Positions 1 through 5,873 of a stretch of DNA of 9,323 nt are shown here, piece after piece. The stretch comes from an uncultured Clostridia bacterium (GTDB lineage: Bacteria > Bacillota > Clostridia > Oscillospirales > Oscillospiraceae): positions 1 through 9,323 of the forward strand of contig CAMHRJ010000065.1 in the NCBI GenBank assembly GCA_946187475.1, read 5' to 3'. The translations under genes were made by a program, and so were the position numbers. The notes beneath the pieces were generated by a model, which was given only the letters and a program-made list of their open reading frames with translations, did not search any database and had not been told where the DNA came from. Every line of letters starts with the position of its first letter. Position 1 is the stretch's first letter.

Positions 1-1304
1 AGGCAGCCGCCGGAGGGGCCGCCGATCTGGACGGCCTTGAATTCCTTGTGGTTCTTGATGCCGCCGCCGATGTCATAGACCACCTCGCGCATGGTGGTGC
101 CCATGGGCACCTCGATGAGGCCGGTGTTCATGACGTTGCCCGTGAGGGCGAAAGCCTTGGTGCCGGGGCTTCCCTCGGTGCCGAGAGAGCGGAACCAGTC
201 GGCGCCCTTCTTGATGATGTCAGGAACGCTGGCGAAGGTCTCCACGTTGTTCAGGCAGGTGGGCTTGCCGAAGAGGCCCTTGTCCACGCTGCGGGGCGGC
301 TTGGTTCTGGGCATGCCGCGATGGCCCTCGATGGAGGCCGTCATGGCCGAGCCCTCGCCGCAGACAAAGGCGCCTGCGCCCCGGTTGATGTGCATATGGA
401 AGCTCTTGCCGCTGCCCAGAATGTTATCACCCAGGATGCCCATCTCTTCCGCCTGCTGCATGGCCATGCGCATGCGGCGCACCGCCAGGGGATACTCCGC
501 GCGGACGTAGAGATAACCCTCGGTGGAGCCGGTTGCCACGCCCGCGATGATCATGCCCTCCAGCACCTTGTGGGGGTCGCCCTCCATGCAGGAGCGGTCC
601 ATGAACGCGCCGGGGTCGCCCTCGTCGCCGTTGCAGACGATGTATTTCACCGGTTCCTCGGTGTGGGCAGCCACCTGGGCCCACTTTTTGCCCGTGGGGA
701 AGCCCGCGCCGCCGCGGCCGCGCAGACCGGAATCGGTAACTTCCTGGATGGCCTCTTCGCCGGTCATCTCAAACAAACATTTCGCCAGGGCCTCGTAGCC
801 GCCGATGGAGAGATATTCCTCGATGGACTCCGAGTCGATGTGGCCGCAGTGTTCCAGCACCCGGCGGGTCTGTTTTTTATAGAAGGGGATGTCTTCCTGC
901 CGCTTGCAGAGGCCGTCCTCGTTGTGATAGCCCAGCCGCTCGATGAACTGCCCCTCCAGGATGGTCTTCTGGACGATCTCGTCCACATCCTCCACGCTGC
1001 AGCGGGTGTAGAGCCAGCCTTCCGGCTCGATGCGTACCAGCGGGCCACGCTCGCAGAAGCCGTGGCAGCCGGATTTCTTCAGACCCACGGCCTCGCCGCC
1101 GTGGTTGTCGCTGAGACTGACCTCACAGGCAATGCCCAGCTCCGCCATTTTGTTCTTCAGCGCCTGATACACGTTCAGGTTGCCGCCGGCCACGCAGCCG
1201 GTACCGCAGCACACCAGAACCTTGCGCTTCTCCGCTTCCCGCGCAGCTTGATACTTCGCGGCAAGCGCCTGGAATTCCTCCAGAGAGTGCAGCTTTTCTC
1301 TCAT
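1..1304 (-). CDS. NuoF/HydB-like NAD(P)H-FMN flavoprotein subunit, C-terminus cut by window edge
   Basis: About 434 codons are present; the C-terminal end, where the family carries its 4Fe-4S cluster domain, lies beyond the left edge. Residues 28-112 form a thioredoxin-like [2Fe-2S] domain with Cys32/33, Cys37, Cys80 and Cys84 as likely ligands, which is typical of hydrogenase HydB/HndC-type proteins and not of respiratory NuoF. The FMN/NAD(H) domain follows, with the glycine-rich FMN loop GLRGRGGAGFPTGKKW at 193-208, CNGDEGDPGAFMDR at 224-237 and a GEGSAM loop at 316-321. An SLBB-type region occupies roughly 350-434. The family moves electrons between NAD(P)H and iron-sulfur partners through FMN in the cytoplasm. 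The ATG follows a strong GAGGAGG-like site and lies 4 nt after the stop of the NuoE-like gene, so the two are probably translationally coupled. A [FeFe] hydrogenase subunit would be expected further left; it cannot be seen here. Confidence 0.9.
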   Translation of the reverse strand, partial: MREKLHSLEEFQALAAKYQAAREAEKRKVLVCCGTGCVAGGNLNVYQALKNKMAELGIACEVSLSDNHGGEAVGLKKSGCHGFCERGPLVRIEPEGWLYTRCSVEDVDEIVQKTILEGQFIERLGYHNEDGLCKRQEDIPFYKKQTRRVLEHCGHIDSESIEEYLSIGGYEALAKCLFEMTGEEAIQEVTDSGLRGRGGAGFPTGKKWAQVAAHTEEPVKYIVCNGDEGDPGAFMDRSCMEGDPHKVLEGMIIAGVATGSTEGYLYVRAEYPLAVRRMRMAMQQAEEMGILGDNILGSGKSFHMHINRGAGAFVCGEGSAMTASIEGHRGMPRTKPPRSVDKGLFGKPTCLNNVETFASVPDIIKKGADWFRSLGTEGSPGTKAFALTGNVMNTGLIEVPMGTTMREVVYDIGGGIKNHKEFKAVQIGGPSGGC

Positions 1305-1308
1305 GGCC

Positions 1309-1785
1309 TCAGCCCTCCTCTGCTCTGAGATCCGCGATGAGATCCTTTGCCTTATCGGGCGTCATGGCGGCATGCACGGTGTCATTGACCATGACCACCG
1401 GGCTCAGACCGCAAGCGCCCAGGCAGGAGACGATCTCCAGCGAGAACAGGCCGTCGTCCGAAATGGACTTGCGCTCGTTCAGGCCGGTGATCTCCTGCAG
1501 CTTCGCCAGCACGTCCGCGCTCTTGCGCACATGGCAGGCCGTTCCGCGGCAGACCTTCAGGACATACTTGCCCTTCGCGTCCAGGGAGAAGTTGCCGTAG
1601 AACGTGGCGACGCCGTAAATTTCCGACTCGCTCATTCCAATTTTCTCTGAGACATGAGCCAGCACATCCTGCGGCAGATAACGATAGATATCCTGCACGT
1701 CCTGCAGAATCGCGATGATCTGCTGCTTGTCGCAGTTGTACTGCTCCAGAATCTCATCCACTGCCTTAAAATCTCTTGGCTCCAT
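1309..1785 (-). CDS. NuoE/HydC-like [2Fe-2S] subunit (thioredoxin-like ferredoxin)
   Basis: The 158-residue protein matches the usual length of NuoE/HndA/HydC. An N-terminal helical region (about 1-65) precedes a thioredoxin-like [2Fe-2S] domain whose four cysteines are in the family spacing: Cys79-x4-Cys84 in VCRGTACHVR and Cys121-x3-Cys125 in SCLGACGLSPVV. In this family the cluster takes electrons from, or passes them to, the FMN of the NuoF partner encoded directly downstream. I chose the ATG at 1785 because MEPRDF begins the conserved part and an AGGGAAGG site lies just upstream. A longer frame runs to 1845, but its extra residues overlap the promoter -10 and have no ribosome binding site. 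Respiratory complex I is less likely than a soluble hydrogenase-type complex, because the partner has the extra N-terminal ferredoxin domain. Confidence 0.9.
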   Translation of the reverse strand: MEPRDFKAVDEILEQYNCDKQQIIAILQDVQDIYRYLPQDVLAHVSEKIGMSESEIYGVATFYGNFSLDAKGKYVLKVCRGTACHVRKSADVLAKLQEITGLNERKSISDDGLFSLEIVSCLGACGLSPVVMVNDTVHAAMTPDKAKDLIADLRAEEG

Positions 1786-1843
1786 AATGCCTTCCCTACC
1801 TTTCATTAACGGACAGAATAAGGTTTGAGTGTTGTCCAACTGC

Positions 1844-1873
1844 ATTATAACGCCGATGTGAAAATGAAATCAA
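1844..1873 (-). promoter_or_regulatory. Sigma-A type promoter of the nuoE-nuoF-like operon
   Basis: Read on the minus strand, TTGATT (1868-1873) and a perfect TATAAT (1844-1849) are separated by 18 bp. Transcription would start near 1837 and give a leader of about 50 nt before the ATG at 1785. Upstream, between this promoter and the terminator at 1954, are about 80 bp of AT-rich DNA with a CGTGA-N13-TCACG inverted repeat at about 1910-1932 and no gene. Confidence 0.7.
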
Positions 1874-1953
1874 GCGTATTTTGTGATTTTTCTGGCAGGG
1901 ATGACATTTTCGTGACAAGCACCAATTTTCACGCCGTTTTTTGGACATAATAT

Positions 1954-1993
1954 AGAAAAATCGTGCAGTTTTCGAACAAAAACCGCACGATTT
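1954..1993 (-). terminator. Rho-independent terminator after the 81-residue protein gene
   Basis: On the minus strand AAATCGTGC (from 1993 to 1985) pairs with GCACGATTT (1966 to 1958). The interior continues as GTTTT/AAAAC around a 6-nt loop, giving a stem of about 15 bp with one G-T pair. A TTTTT tract follows at the base of the stem (1960-1956). It lies 25 nt past the stop of the gene at 2018-2263 and insulates the nuoE promoter from it. The opposite strand lacks a comparable T tract. Confidence 0.8.
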
Positions 1994-2017
1994 GTTAGTT
2001 TGTGGAAATAGGTGCCT

Positions 2018-2263
2018 TTATCGCTCTTTTCGCAGCGGGAGCCACCAGGTAAAGCCGAAGGACAGGCAGTTTGCCAGACCCTCCGCAGCGCCCAGGCCCA
2101 GCTCCGCGGCGGTCTTCTTCCCGATGAGGGCGTACTCTGCCGCGTGCATGCCGAACAGGGCCAGCAGCGGCACGGGTTTTTTCTTCGAGGCCAGAGCCGC
2201 GCCCGCGGCATAGAGCCCCACGCAGATGGGCTTTCCGAACTGTTTGGTGAGTTTTAAAAACAT
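2018..2263 (-). CDS. Unrecognised 81-residue small membrane-like protein
   Basis: I do not recognise the family. The ATG is preceded by an excellent AGAAAGGAG site with 7-nt spacing, and the gene ends just before a strong terminator, so it is very likely real. The protein is hydrophobic and basic. It has a segment at 13-25, a second at 31-47 (containing HAAEYALIG) and a third at 56-77 ending FTWWLPLRKE, which may form two or three short membrane helices. A KKK stretch at 27-29 separates the first two. It stands alone between the terminator and the repeat at 2304-2410. No promoter is obvious in that repeat-filled upstream region. The function is unknown. Confidence 0.75.
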   Translation of the reverse strand: MFLKLTKQFGKPICVGLYAAGAALASKKKPVPLLALFGMHAAEYALIGKKTAAELGLGAAEGLANCLSFGFTWWLPLRKER

Positions 2264-2303
2264 GATGATTCTCCTTTCTGTTCTTTTCTATTTCGTCGTT
2301 TCA

Positions 2304-2410
2304 GAGTGAAGAGTTGAGCGTGAAGAGTGAAGTGATGGTGTCGCTTCGCGACTCATTGAAAACGCGTCATTTACAGTTTGCGTATCTCCACTCTCCACGC
2401 TTCACGCTCG
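2304..2410. repeat. Intergenic repeat with 7-bp-unit inverted arms, copy A
   Basis: Plus-strand heptamers GAGTGAA, GAGTTGA, GCGTGAA, GAGTGAA run in register at 2304-2331. Complementary heptamers CTCCACT, CTCCACG, CTTCACG, CTCG run at 2386-2410. Between them is a small hairpin GTCGC-TTC-GCGAC (2340-2352) and an AT-richer middle. The left GAGCGTGAAG and right CTTCACGCTC are exact inverses. On the minus strand the core TTCAAT, three bases, T, a base, then GCGAAGC aligns with copy B at 5874-6007 in the same order. There is no coding potential. It fills most of the 173 bp between the GntR-type gene and the 81-residue protein gene. Confidence 0.7.
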
Positions 2411-2436
2411 TTATTTTCGACATGATATCAACCTGC

Positions 2437-3132
2437 TCACACGCCCCAGCCGTTTTTCTCGATGGTCTCCTCCAGAATGGCGCGCTGGGTCAGATACTGG
2501 CCCATCCAGTTGGAGGAGCTGGCCTGAGCAGCGGCGTTTTCGTCGCCGGCGGCGATCGCGGCGATGAGCTCCCGGTGGTTTTCGGCGGAATGGGCGTTGT
2601 CCACGATGCCGGTCTGTGCCAGCACCTGCTCGAAGCGATAGGCGTGGCGCTGGAGCTTCAGGAGGAACTGCAGCAGATAGGGATTCCCGGAGAGCTGGGC
2701 GATGCCGTCATGGAAGGCCTCGTCCGCCCGGAGGATTTCGGCGCTCTCCCCTTCGCAGGCGCGAACGTATTCATCGTTGAGCCGGTTCAGTTCCTTGATA
2801 TCCGCCGGGGTGCACCGCTGGCAGGCCAGGCGGGCAATGTCGCTCTGGATGGCGGAAATGGCCGTGTAGACCGCGTCGGCGTCCGTCATGCTCAGCCGGG
2901 AGGCGAAGCTGCCCCGGTTGGGGATCACGTCCACGAAGCCGTCGGCGGCCAGCAGCATCAGCGCCTCCCGCACCGGGGTGCGGCTGACATTGAAGTAGAC
3001 CGCCAGCTCCATTTCGTTGAGCTTTTCGCCCGGCAGAATGGTGCCGAAGATCAGCCATTCCAGCATGGTGTCATAGACCCGCTCCTTGGCAGAGCGCGTC
3101 TCTTCCGCTTCTATTTTCACGGGGATCGGCAT
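2437..3132 (-). CDS. GntR-family transcriptional regulator, FadR/FCD subfamily
   Basis: The 231-residue protein has an N-terminal winged helix-turn-helix (about 10-75) with the signature VSRTPVREAL at 49-58. A helical FCD effector domain (about 80-220) shows the usual metal/ligand pattern Asp137-x3-His141, His163 and His186. FCD regulators bind small carboxylic acids or similar effectors and are most often local repressors. I chose the ATG at 3132 because GGAG sits 8 nt upstream; a TTG 18 nt further out would extend it by six residues but has a poorer site. It is divergent from the YgjV-like gene and shares its promoter region, so autoregulation or control of that gene is a reasonable inference. 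The effector cannot be read from the sequence. Confidence 0.9.
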   Translation of the reverse strand: MPIPVKIEAEETRSAKERVYDTMLEWLIFGTILPGEKLNEMELAVYFNVSRTPVREALMLLAADGFVDVIPNRGSFASRLSMTDADAVYTAISAIQSDIARLACQRCTPADIKELNRLNDEYVRACEGESAEILRADEAFHDGIAQLSGNPYLLQFLLKLQRHAYRFEQVLAQTGIVDNAHSAENHRELIAAIAAGDENAAAQASSSNWMGQYLTQRAILEETIEKNGWGV

Positions 3133-3170
3133 ATTAAACACTCCGTTCAAAATCTTTTATGGTTCCTGTG

Positions 3171-3202
3171 TTGACTTTACTATATTTTTGTGATATAGTC
3201 AA
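3171..3202. promoter_or_regulatory. Near-palindromic overlapping divergent promoters
   Basis: On the plus strand TTGACT (3171-3176), a 17-bp spacer and TATAGT (3194-3199) form a good sigma-A promoter for the YgjV-like gene, with a start near 3206. On the minus strand the mirror sequence TTGACT (3202-3197), 17 bp and TAAAGT (3179-3174) points toward the GntR-type gene. The two promoters occupy the same 32 bp. The imperfect dyad TTGACT...AGTCAA could also be bound by the regulator, but it does not match a known FCD operator that I can name. Confidence 0.6.
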
Positions 3203-3241
3203 TACGCAATACGCGATGTGCAATATGCAATATACAATTTC
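3200..3241. repeat. Imperfect 7-bp tandem repeats in the 5' leader of the YgjV-like gene
   Basis: Six consecutive heptamers are in register: CAATACG, CAATACG, CGATGTG, CAATATG, CAATATA, CAATTTC. They begin at the end of the -10 element and stop a few bases before the ribosome binding site, so they make up most of the predicted leader. Unlike the two other heptamer repeats in the window there is no inverted second arm. Confidence 0.7.
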
Positions 3242-3260
3242 AAGGAAGGAGAGATCTGAC

Positions 3261-3776
3261 ATGACCAAAATGATCCTGCTCGGCAACCTGATTTCAGCGT
3301 TTTCCTCGCTGTTTCTCATGCTCAGCACCGTCACCAACGACCGCCGTGCCGCCTATCGCTATCAGGCGCTGGAGAGCGCGACGCTGGTGATCTCCAGCGT
3401 GTTTTTCGGCGCGTGGGTGCGTCTGATCTCCCAGGCCTTTGGCGCAGCACGAAACCTGCTTGTCATGAACGACAAGTTCACCGTGCCGCTGATGGTGGCC
3501 TTCACCGCCCTGAGCACCGGTCTCGGTCTCTGGATGAACAACGAGGGCTGGGTGGGTCTGATCGTCATCGTGGCCACGATCCAGCTGACGCTGTGCAACT
3601 ACTACTGCAAGTCCGTCCGGGCCATGAAGATCGGCTTCGCGGTGAATCTGCTGCTCTGGTCGGTCTATTCCTTCCTGATCTCCGACGTGGCCTACGGCAT
3701 CGCCAACGGCGTGATCTTCTTTGTGAGTCTCGCCAGCCTCGCCCAGTATGAGCACCGGCAGAAGGCCCGTGCCTGA
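3261..3776 (+). CDS. YgjV-like small integral membrane protein
   Basis: This is the only convincing plus-strand gene. The 171-residue protein has about five or six hydrophobic helices spread along its whole length. Its layout resembles the inner-membrane YgjV family: a helix with a small-residue FFGAW segment, then FGAARNLLVMND, then a GLGLWMNN turn, and a C-terminal helix ending in a basic tail (YEHRQKARA). E. coli YgjV is about 180 residues; the function of the family is not established. The ATG at 3261 is chosen because AAGGAGAG lies 7 nt upstream and the predicted start of transcription (about 3206) is far downstream of an earlier in-frame ATG at 3159. Its stop is 1 bp from the stop of the convergent rluB. 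Confidence 0.65.
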   Translation: MTKMILLGNLISAFSSLFLMLSTVTNDRRAAYRYQALESATLVISSVFFGAWVRLISQAFGAARNLLVMNDKFTVPLMVAFTALSTGLGLWMNNEGWVGLIVIVATIQLTLCNYYCKSVRAMKIGFAVNLLLWSVYSFLISDVAYGIANGVIFFVSLASLAQYEHRQKARA

Positions 3777-3777
3777 T

Positions 3778-4482
3778 TCATTTAATTAAAGATCGTATGT
3801 ATGAAATCTCCTGCTCATTGAGGTACCGAAAGCCTCTGGGCGGGAGATTTCCCAGTTTCAGGGCGCCTTCGGAGACCCGCTTCAGCCGGTGGACCGTGAG
3901 TCCGGCTTTGGCGCAGAGGCGGCGCACCTGCCGATTTTTCCCCTCGTGGATGGTGACGGCCAGACGGCAGGCATCCAGCACCGTCACCTCCGCCGGCGAG
4001 ACCCGCTCCCCGTCCAGGTCCGTGATGGTCCGGATAGTCTCGGCGGCGGACTCCAGATCCCCGCCGGAGGCCTCCACATGGTAGACCTTGTCCACCACAT
4101 GGGAGGGATGCATAAGGGCGTTGGCAGCCTCGCCGTCGTTGGTCATCAAAAGCAGTCCCTCGCTGTCCAGGTCCAGCCGCCCCACGGGATACACCCGGAC
4201 GCCCACCGCCGCCACCAGCTCCGCCACGGTGCGGCGGCCCTGCTCATCGCTGAGGGTGGTGACGTAGCCCCGGGGCTTGTGGAGCATCAGGTAGATCTTC
4301 TCCTCGCTCTTCGGCAGCGGCACGCCGTCCACGCGGATGTCGTCTGTCTCCGGGTCGGCGCTGTCCCCCAGGGAGGCGGTCAGGCCGTTGACCGTGACGC
4401 GCCCGGCGGATATCATGTTCTCCGCCGCCCGCCGGGAGGCGATCCCCGCGGCGGAAATGCATTTTTGCAGTCGTTGTTTCAT
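3778..4482 (-). CDS. rluB: Pseudouridine synthase, RsuA/RluB family (23S rRNA)
   Basis: The 234-residue enzyme has an N-terminal S4 RNA-binding domain (1-58, with KCISAAGIASRRAAE and GRVTVNG) and an RsuA/RluB catalytic domain (62-230). The catalytic aspartate is Asp104 in GRLDLDSEGLLLMTNDG (101-117). Other family motifs are KVYHVEASG (132-140) and EGKNRQVRRLC (180-190). The family converts uridine to pseudouridine in rRNA. I favour RluB over RsuA because of the Firmicutes neighbourhood with scpAB and a D,D-carboxypeptidase, where rluB is usual; the 16S enzyme RsuA is the alternative. The start is supported by AAGGAG 6 nt upstream. No clear promoter is visible in the preceding 80 bp, so read-through from the carboxypeptidase gene is possible. 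Confidence 0.92.
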   Translation of the reverse strand: MKQRLQKCISAAGIASRRAAENMISAGRVTVNGLTASLGDSADPETDDIRVDGVPLPKSEEKIYLMLHKPRGYVTTLSDEQGRRTVAELVAAVGVRVYPVGRLDLDSEGLLLMTNDGEAANALMHPSHVVDKVYHVEASGGDLESAAETIRTITDLDGERVSPAEVTVLDACRLAVTIHEGKNRQVRRLCAKAGLTVHRLKRVSEGALKLGNLPPRGFRYLNEQEISYIRSLIK

Positions 4483-4566
4483 AGGATTCTCCTTATGTGG
4501 GAGTGGCGAAGGTCAAATTGGAATTTATCGGGGAGTTGGATTTATGCCGCACCACCATTCGTGCTC

Positions 4567-4636
4567 GTAGGGGCGGGGCTTGCCCCGCCCGTTAACACAG
4601 GCATTCGTCGGCGGGAGGGGCAAGCCCCTCCCCTAC
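4567..4636. repeat. GC-rich nested inverted repeat (70 bp)
   Basis: The ends GTAGGGGCGGGGCTTG (4567-4582) and CAAGCCCCTCCCCTAC (4621-4636) are inverted copies with one mismatch. Each end is itself the start or end of a perfect hairpin: GGGCGGGGC with GCCCCGCCC around TT (4571-4590), and GGGAGGGGC with GCCCCTCCC around AA (4613-4632). There is no T tract on either strand, so it is not a canonical terminator. The sequence style resembles short non-coding mobile-like repeats common between genes in Clostridia. It lies between the carboxypeptidase gene and rluB. The rest of this 201-bp gap shows no gene. Confidence 0.8.
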
Positions 4637-4683
4637 AAATTCTATTTCGGTGCCACCGACAAATATCAATTTTCCGCTCGCCC

Positions 4684-5799
4684 TCAATCCCATTTATACG
4701 CGAATAAACCGTGTCCGGCAAGGCGCCAGACCCGCTGGAGCCGCTCGATGGGCGTGCAGGGCAGCGTCTCGTCCGCGGGAACATCCCCGCGGCAGATCAG
4801 CGGCGTCTGCACCGCCGTGCCGTCCGGGGCCGTGGCGGTCAGGGTGCCGATGGCCTCCCCGGCGCGCAGGGGCGCAAAGACGAACCGGGGCAGCTCCGCC
4901 CGGAGGGTGGGCGCCTCCCCTGCCGGCAGCAGCAGGCGCACCGGCTCCGCCTCAGCGGTGACGGTCTCCGCCGTGCCGGAGAGTACCGCTAGCTCATAGG
5001 CGGCGGTGATCTCCCGGTATTCCCAATGGTCGAAGGCCCAATCCAGCAGCGCAGTGTGATCGGCCCAGTCGTCCGGGTCGGAGAGGGTCACGCAGACGAT
5101 GCGCATGCCCTCCCGCTCCGCGCAGGAGACCAGGATCCGGCCGGCGGACTCGGTATAGCCGGTCTTGATGCCGATGCAGCCGTCGTAGGTGCGCAGCAGC
5201 TTGTTGTGGTTTACATAAGTTAAATTATTGATTGTTATGTCATTCATTCCGGCAACTTCCCGGAAGGTGGCGTTCTCCATGGCGGCGCAGGCAAGCTTGG
5301 CCAGTTCCCGAGCCGTGGAGCCGTGGCCCGGAGCGTCCAGACCGTTGGGATTGCAGAAGTGGGTCTGGGTCAGGCCCAGGTCGGCGGCCTTGGCGTTCAT
5401 GAGATCAACGAACCCCTCCACCGTGCCGCCGCAGAATCGTGCCAGGGCCAGGGCCGCGTCGTTGCCGGAGGCCAGCATCAGGCCGTAGAGCAGTTCCCGG
5501 ACGGTGTAGGTCTTCCCCGGCTCCAGATACATGCTGGAGCCCTCCGCCTCCGTGTCCTCGGGGAGGATGGTGACGGTCTCGTCCAGATCGCAGCGCTCAA
5601 GCACCACAAGGGCCGTCATGATCTTGGTGGTGCTGGCGATGGGCAGAAAGGCGTCGGCATTTTCGGCATAGAGCATGGCGCCGGTGTCCGCATGCATCAC
5701 AGCCACCGCTTTGGCAGAGGTTTCCGGAGCGTCGGAAGCCGCCAGAACCGGCCCCGTCAGCAGCAGGACCATGGCCAGAACGCAAATCCATTGTTTCAT
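4684..5799 (-). CDS. Secreted D-alanyl-D-alanine carboxypeptidase (peptidase S11, DacB/DacF-like)
   Basis: The 371-residue penicillin-binding protein trims the terminal D-Ala from peptidoglycan stem peptides outside the membrane. Residues 1-20 form a signal peptide with likely cleavage at VLA-AS. All three active-site motifs are intact: Ser56-x-x-Lys59 (ASTTKIM), Ser111-Gly-Asn113, and Lys212-Thr-Gly214 (IKTGYTESAG). Residues about 285-350 form a beta-rich PBP5 C-terminal domain. The tail (about 352-371, RLQRVWRLAGHGLFAYK) is amphipathic and could anchor it to the membrane. The ATG at 5799 has an AGGGTGG site 8 nt upstream; a GTG four codons earlier is less likely. Position between scpAB/gerW and rluB matches B. 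subtilis dacB (PBP5*, spore cortex), and a sporulation-like promoter supports this, but DacF or a vegetative role cannot be excluded. Confidence 0.93.
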   Translation of the reverse strand: MKQWICVLAMVLLLTGPVLAASDAPETSAKAVAVMHADTGAMLYAENADAFLPIASTTKIMTALVVLERCDLDETVTILPEDTEAEGSSMYLEPGKTYTVRELLYGLMLASGNDAALALARFCGGTVEGFVDLMNAKAADLGLTQTHFCNPNGLDAPGHGSTARELAKLACAAMENATFREVAGMNDITINNLTYVNHNKLLRTYDGCIGIKTGYTESAGRILVSCAEREGMRIVCVTLSDPDDWADHTALLDWAFDHWEYREITAAYELAVLSGTAETVTAEAEPVRLLLPAGEAPTLRAELPRFVFAPLRAGEAIGTLTATAPDGTAVQTPLICRGDVPADETLPCTPIERLQRVWRLAGHGLFAYKWD

Positions 5800-5826
5800 A
5801 AAAAGCACCACCCTTTCGGCAGTGCT

Positions 5827-5856
5827 TAGTATGACGCAATTTGACAGGTTTTATAA
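5827..5856 (-). promoter_or_regulatory. Candidate sporulation-sigma (sigma-E or sigma-G type) promoter of the carboxypeptidase gene
   Basis: On the minus strand TTATA (5856-5852), an 18-bp spacer and CATACTA (5833-5827) resemble sigma-E/sigma-G promoters, whose -10 elements begin CATA and whose -35 carries ATA. The start would be near 5820, leaving about 20 nt before the ATG, which is room for the ribosome binding site only. No good sigma-A pair is seen in the same stretch. The match is by eye to known consensus and is not proof. Confidence 0.45.
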
Positions 5857-5873
5857 TCATAACGCGTTAGAAA

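Noticed and set aside
48..1328. 426-codon open frame on the plus strand
   Set aside because: It is antisense to the NuoF-like gene, has a His/Ala/Gly-rich composition typical of GC-rich antisense frames, and shows no domain.
2304..2410. CRISPR array
   Set aside because: The units are 7 bp and contiguous, without spacers; no cas genes are present.
2314..3174. 286-codon open frame on the plus strand
   Set aside because: It begins inside the heptamer repeat and runs antisense to the GntR-type gene, which has clear domains.
3159..3260. N-terminal extension of the YgjV-like protein
   Set aside because: The extra codons cover the promoter and the heptamer array, and the ATG at 3261 has a strong ribosome binding site.
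4571..4632. Intrinsic terminator for the carboxypeptidase gene
   Set aside because: The hairpins are strong, but no T tract follows on either strand.
5841..5857. TTGACA and TATAAT on the plus strand as a sigma-A promoter
   Set aside because: Only 5 bp separate the two hexamers, far from the required 16-18, and no plus-strand gene follows.
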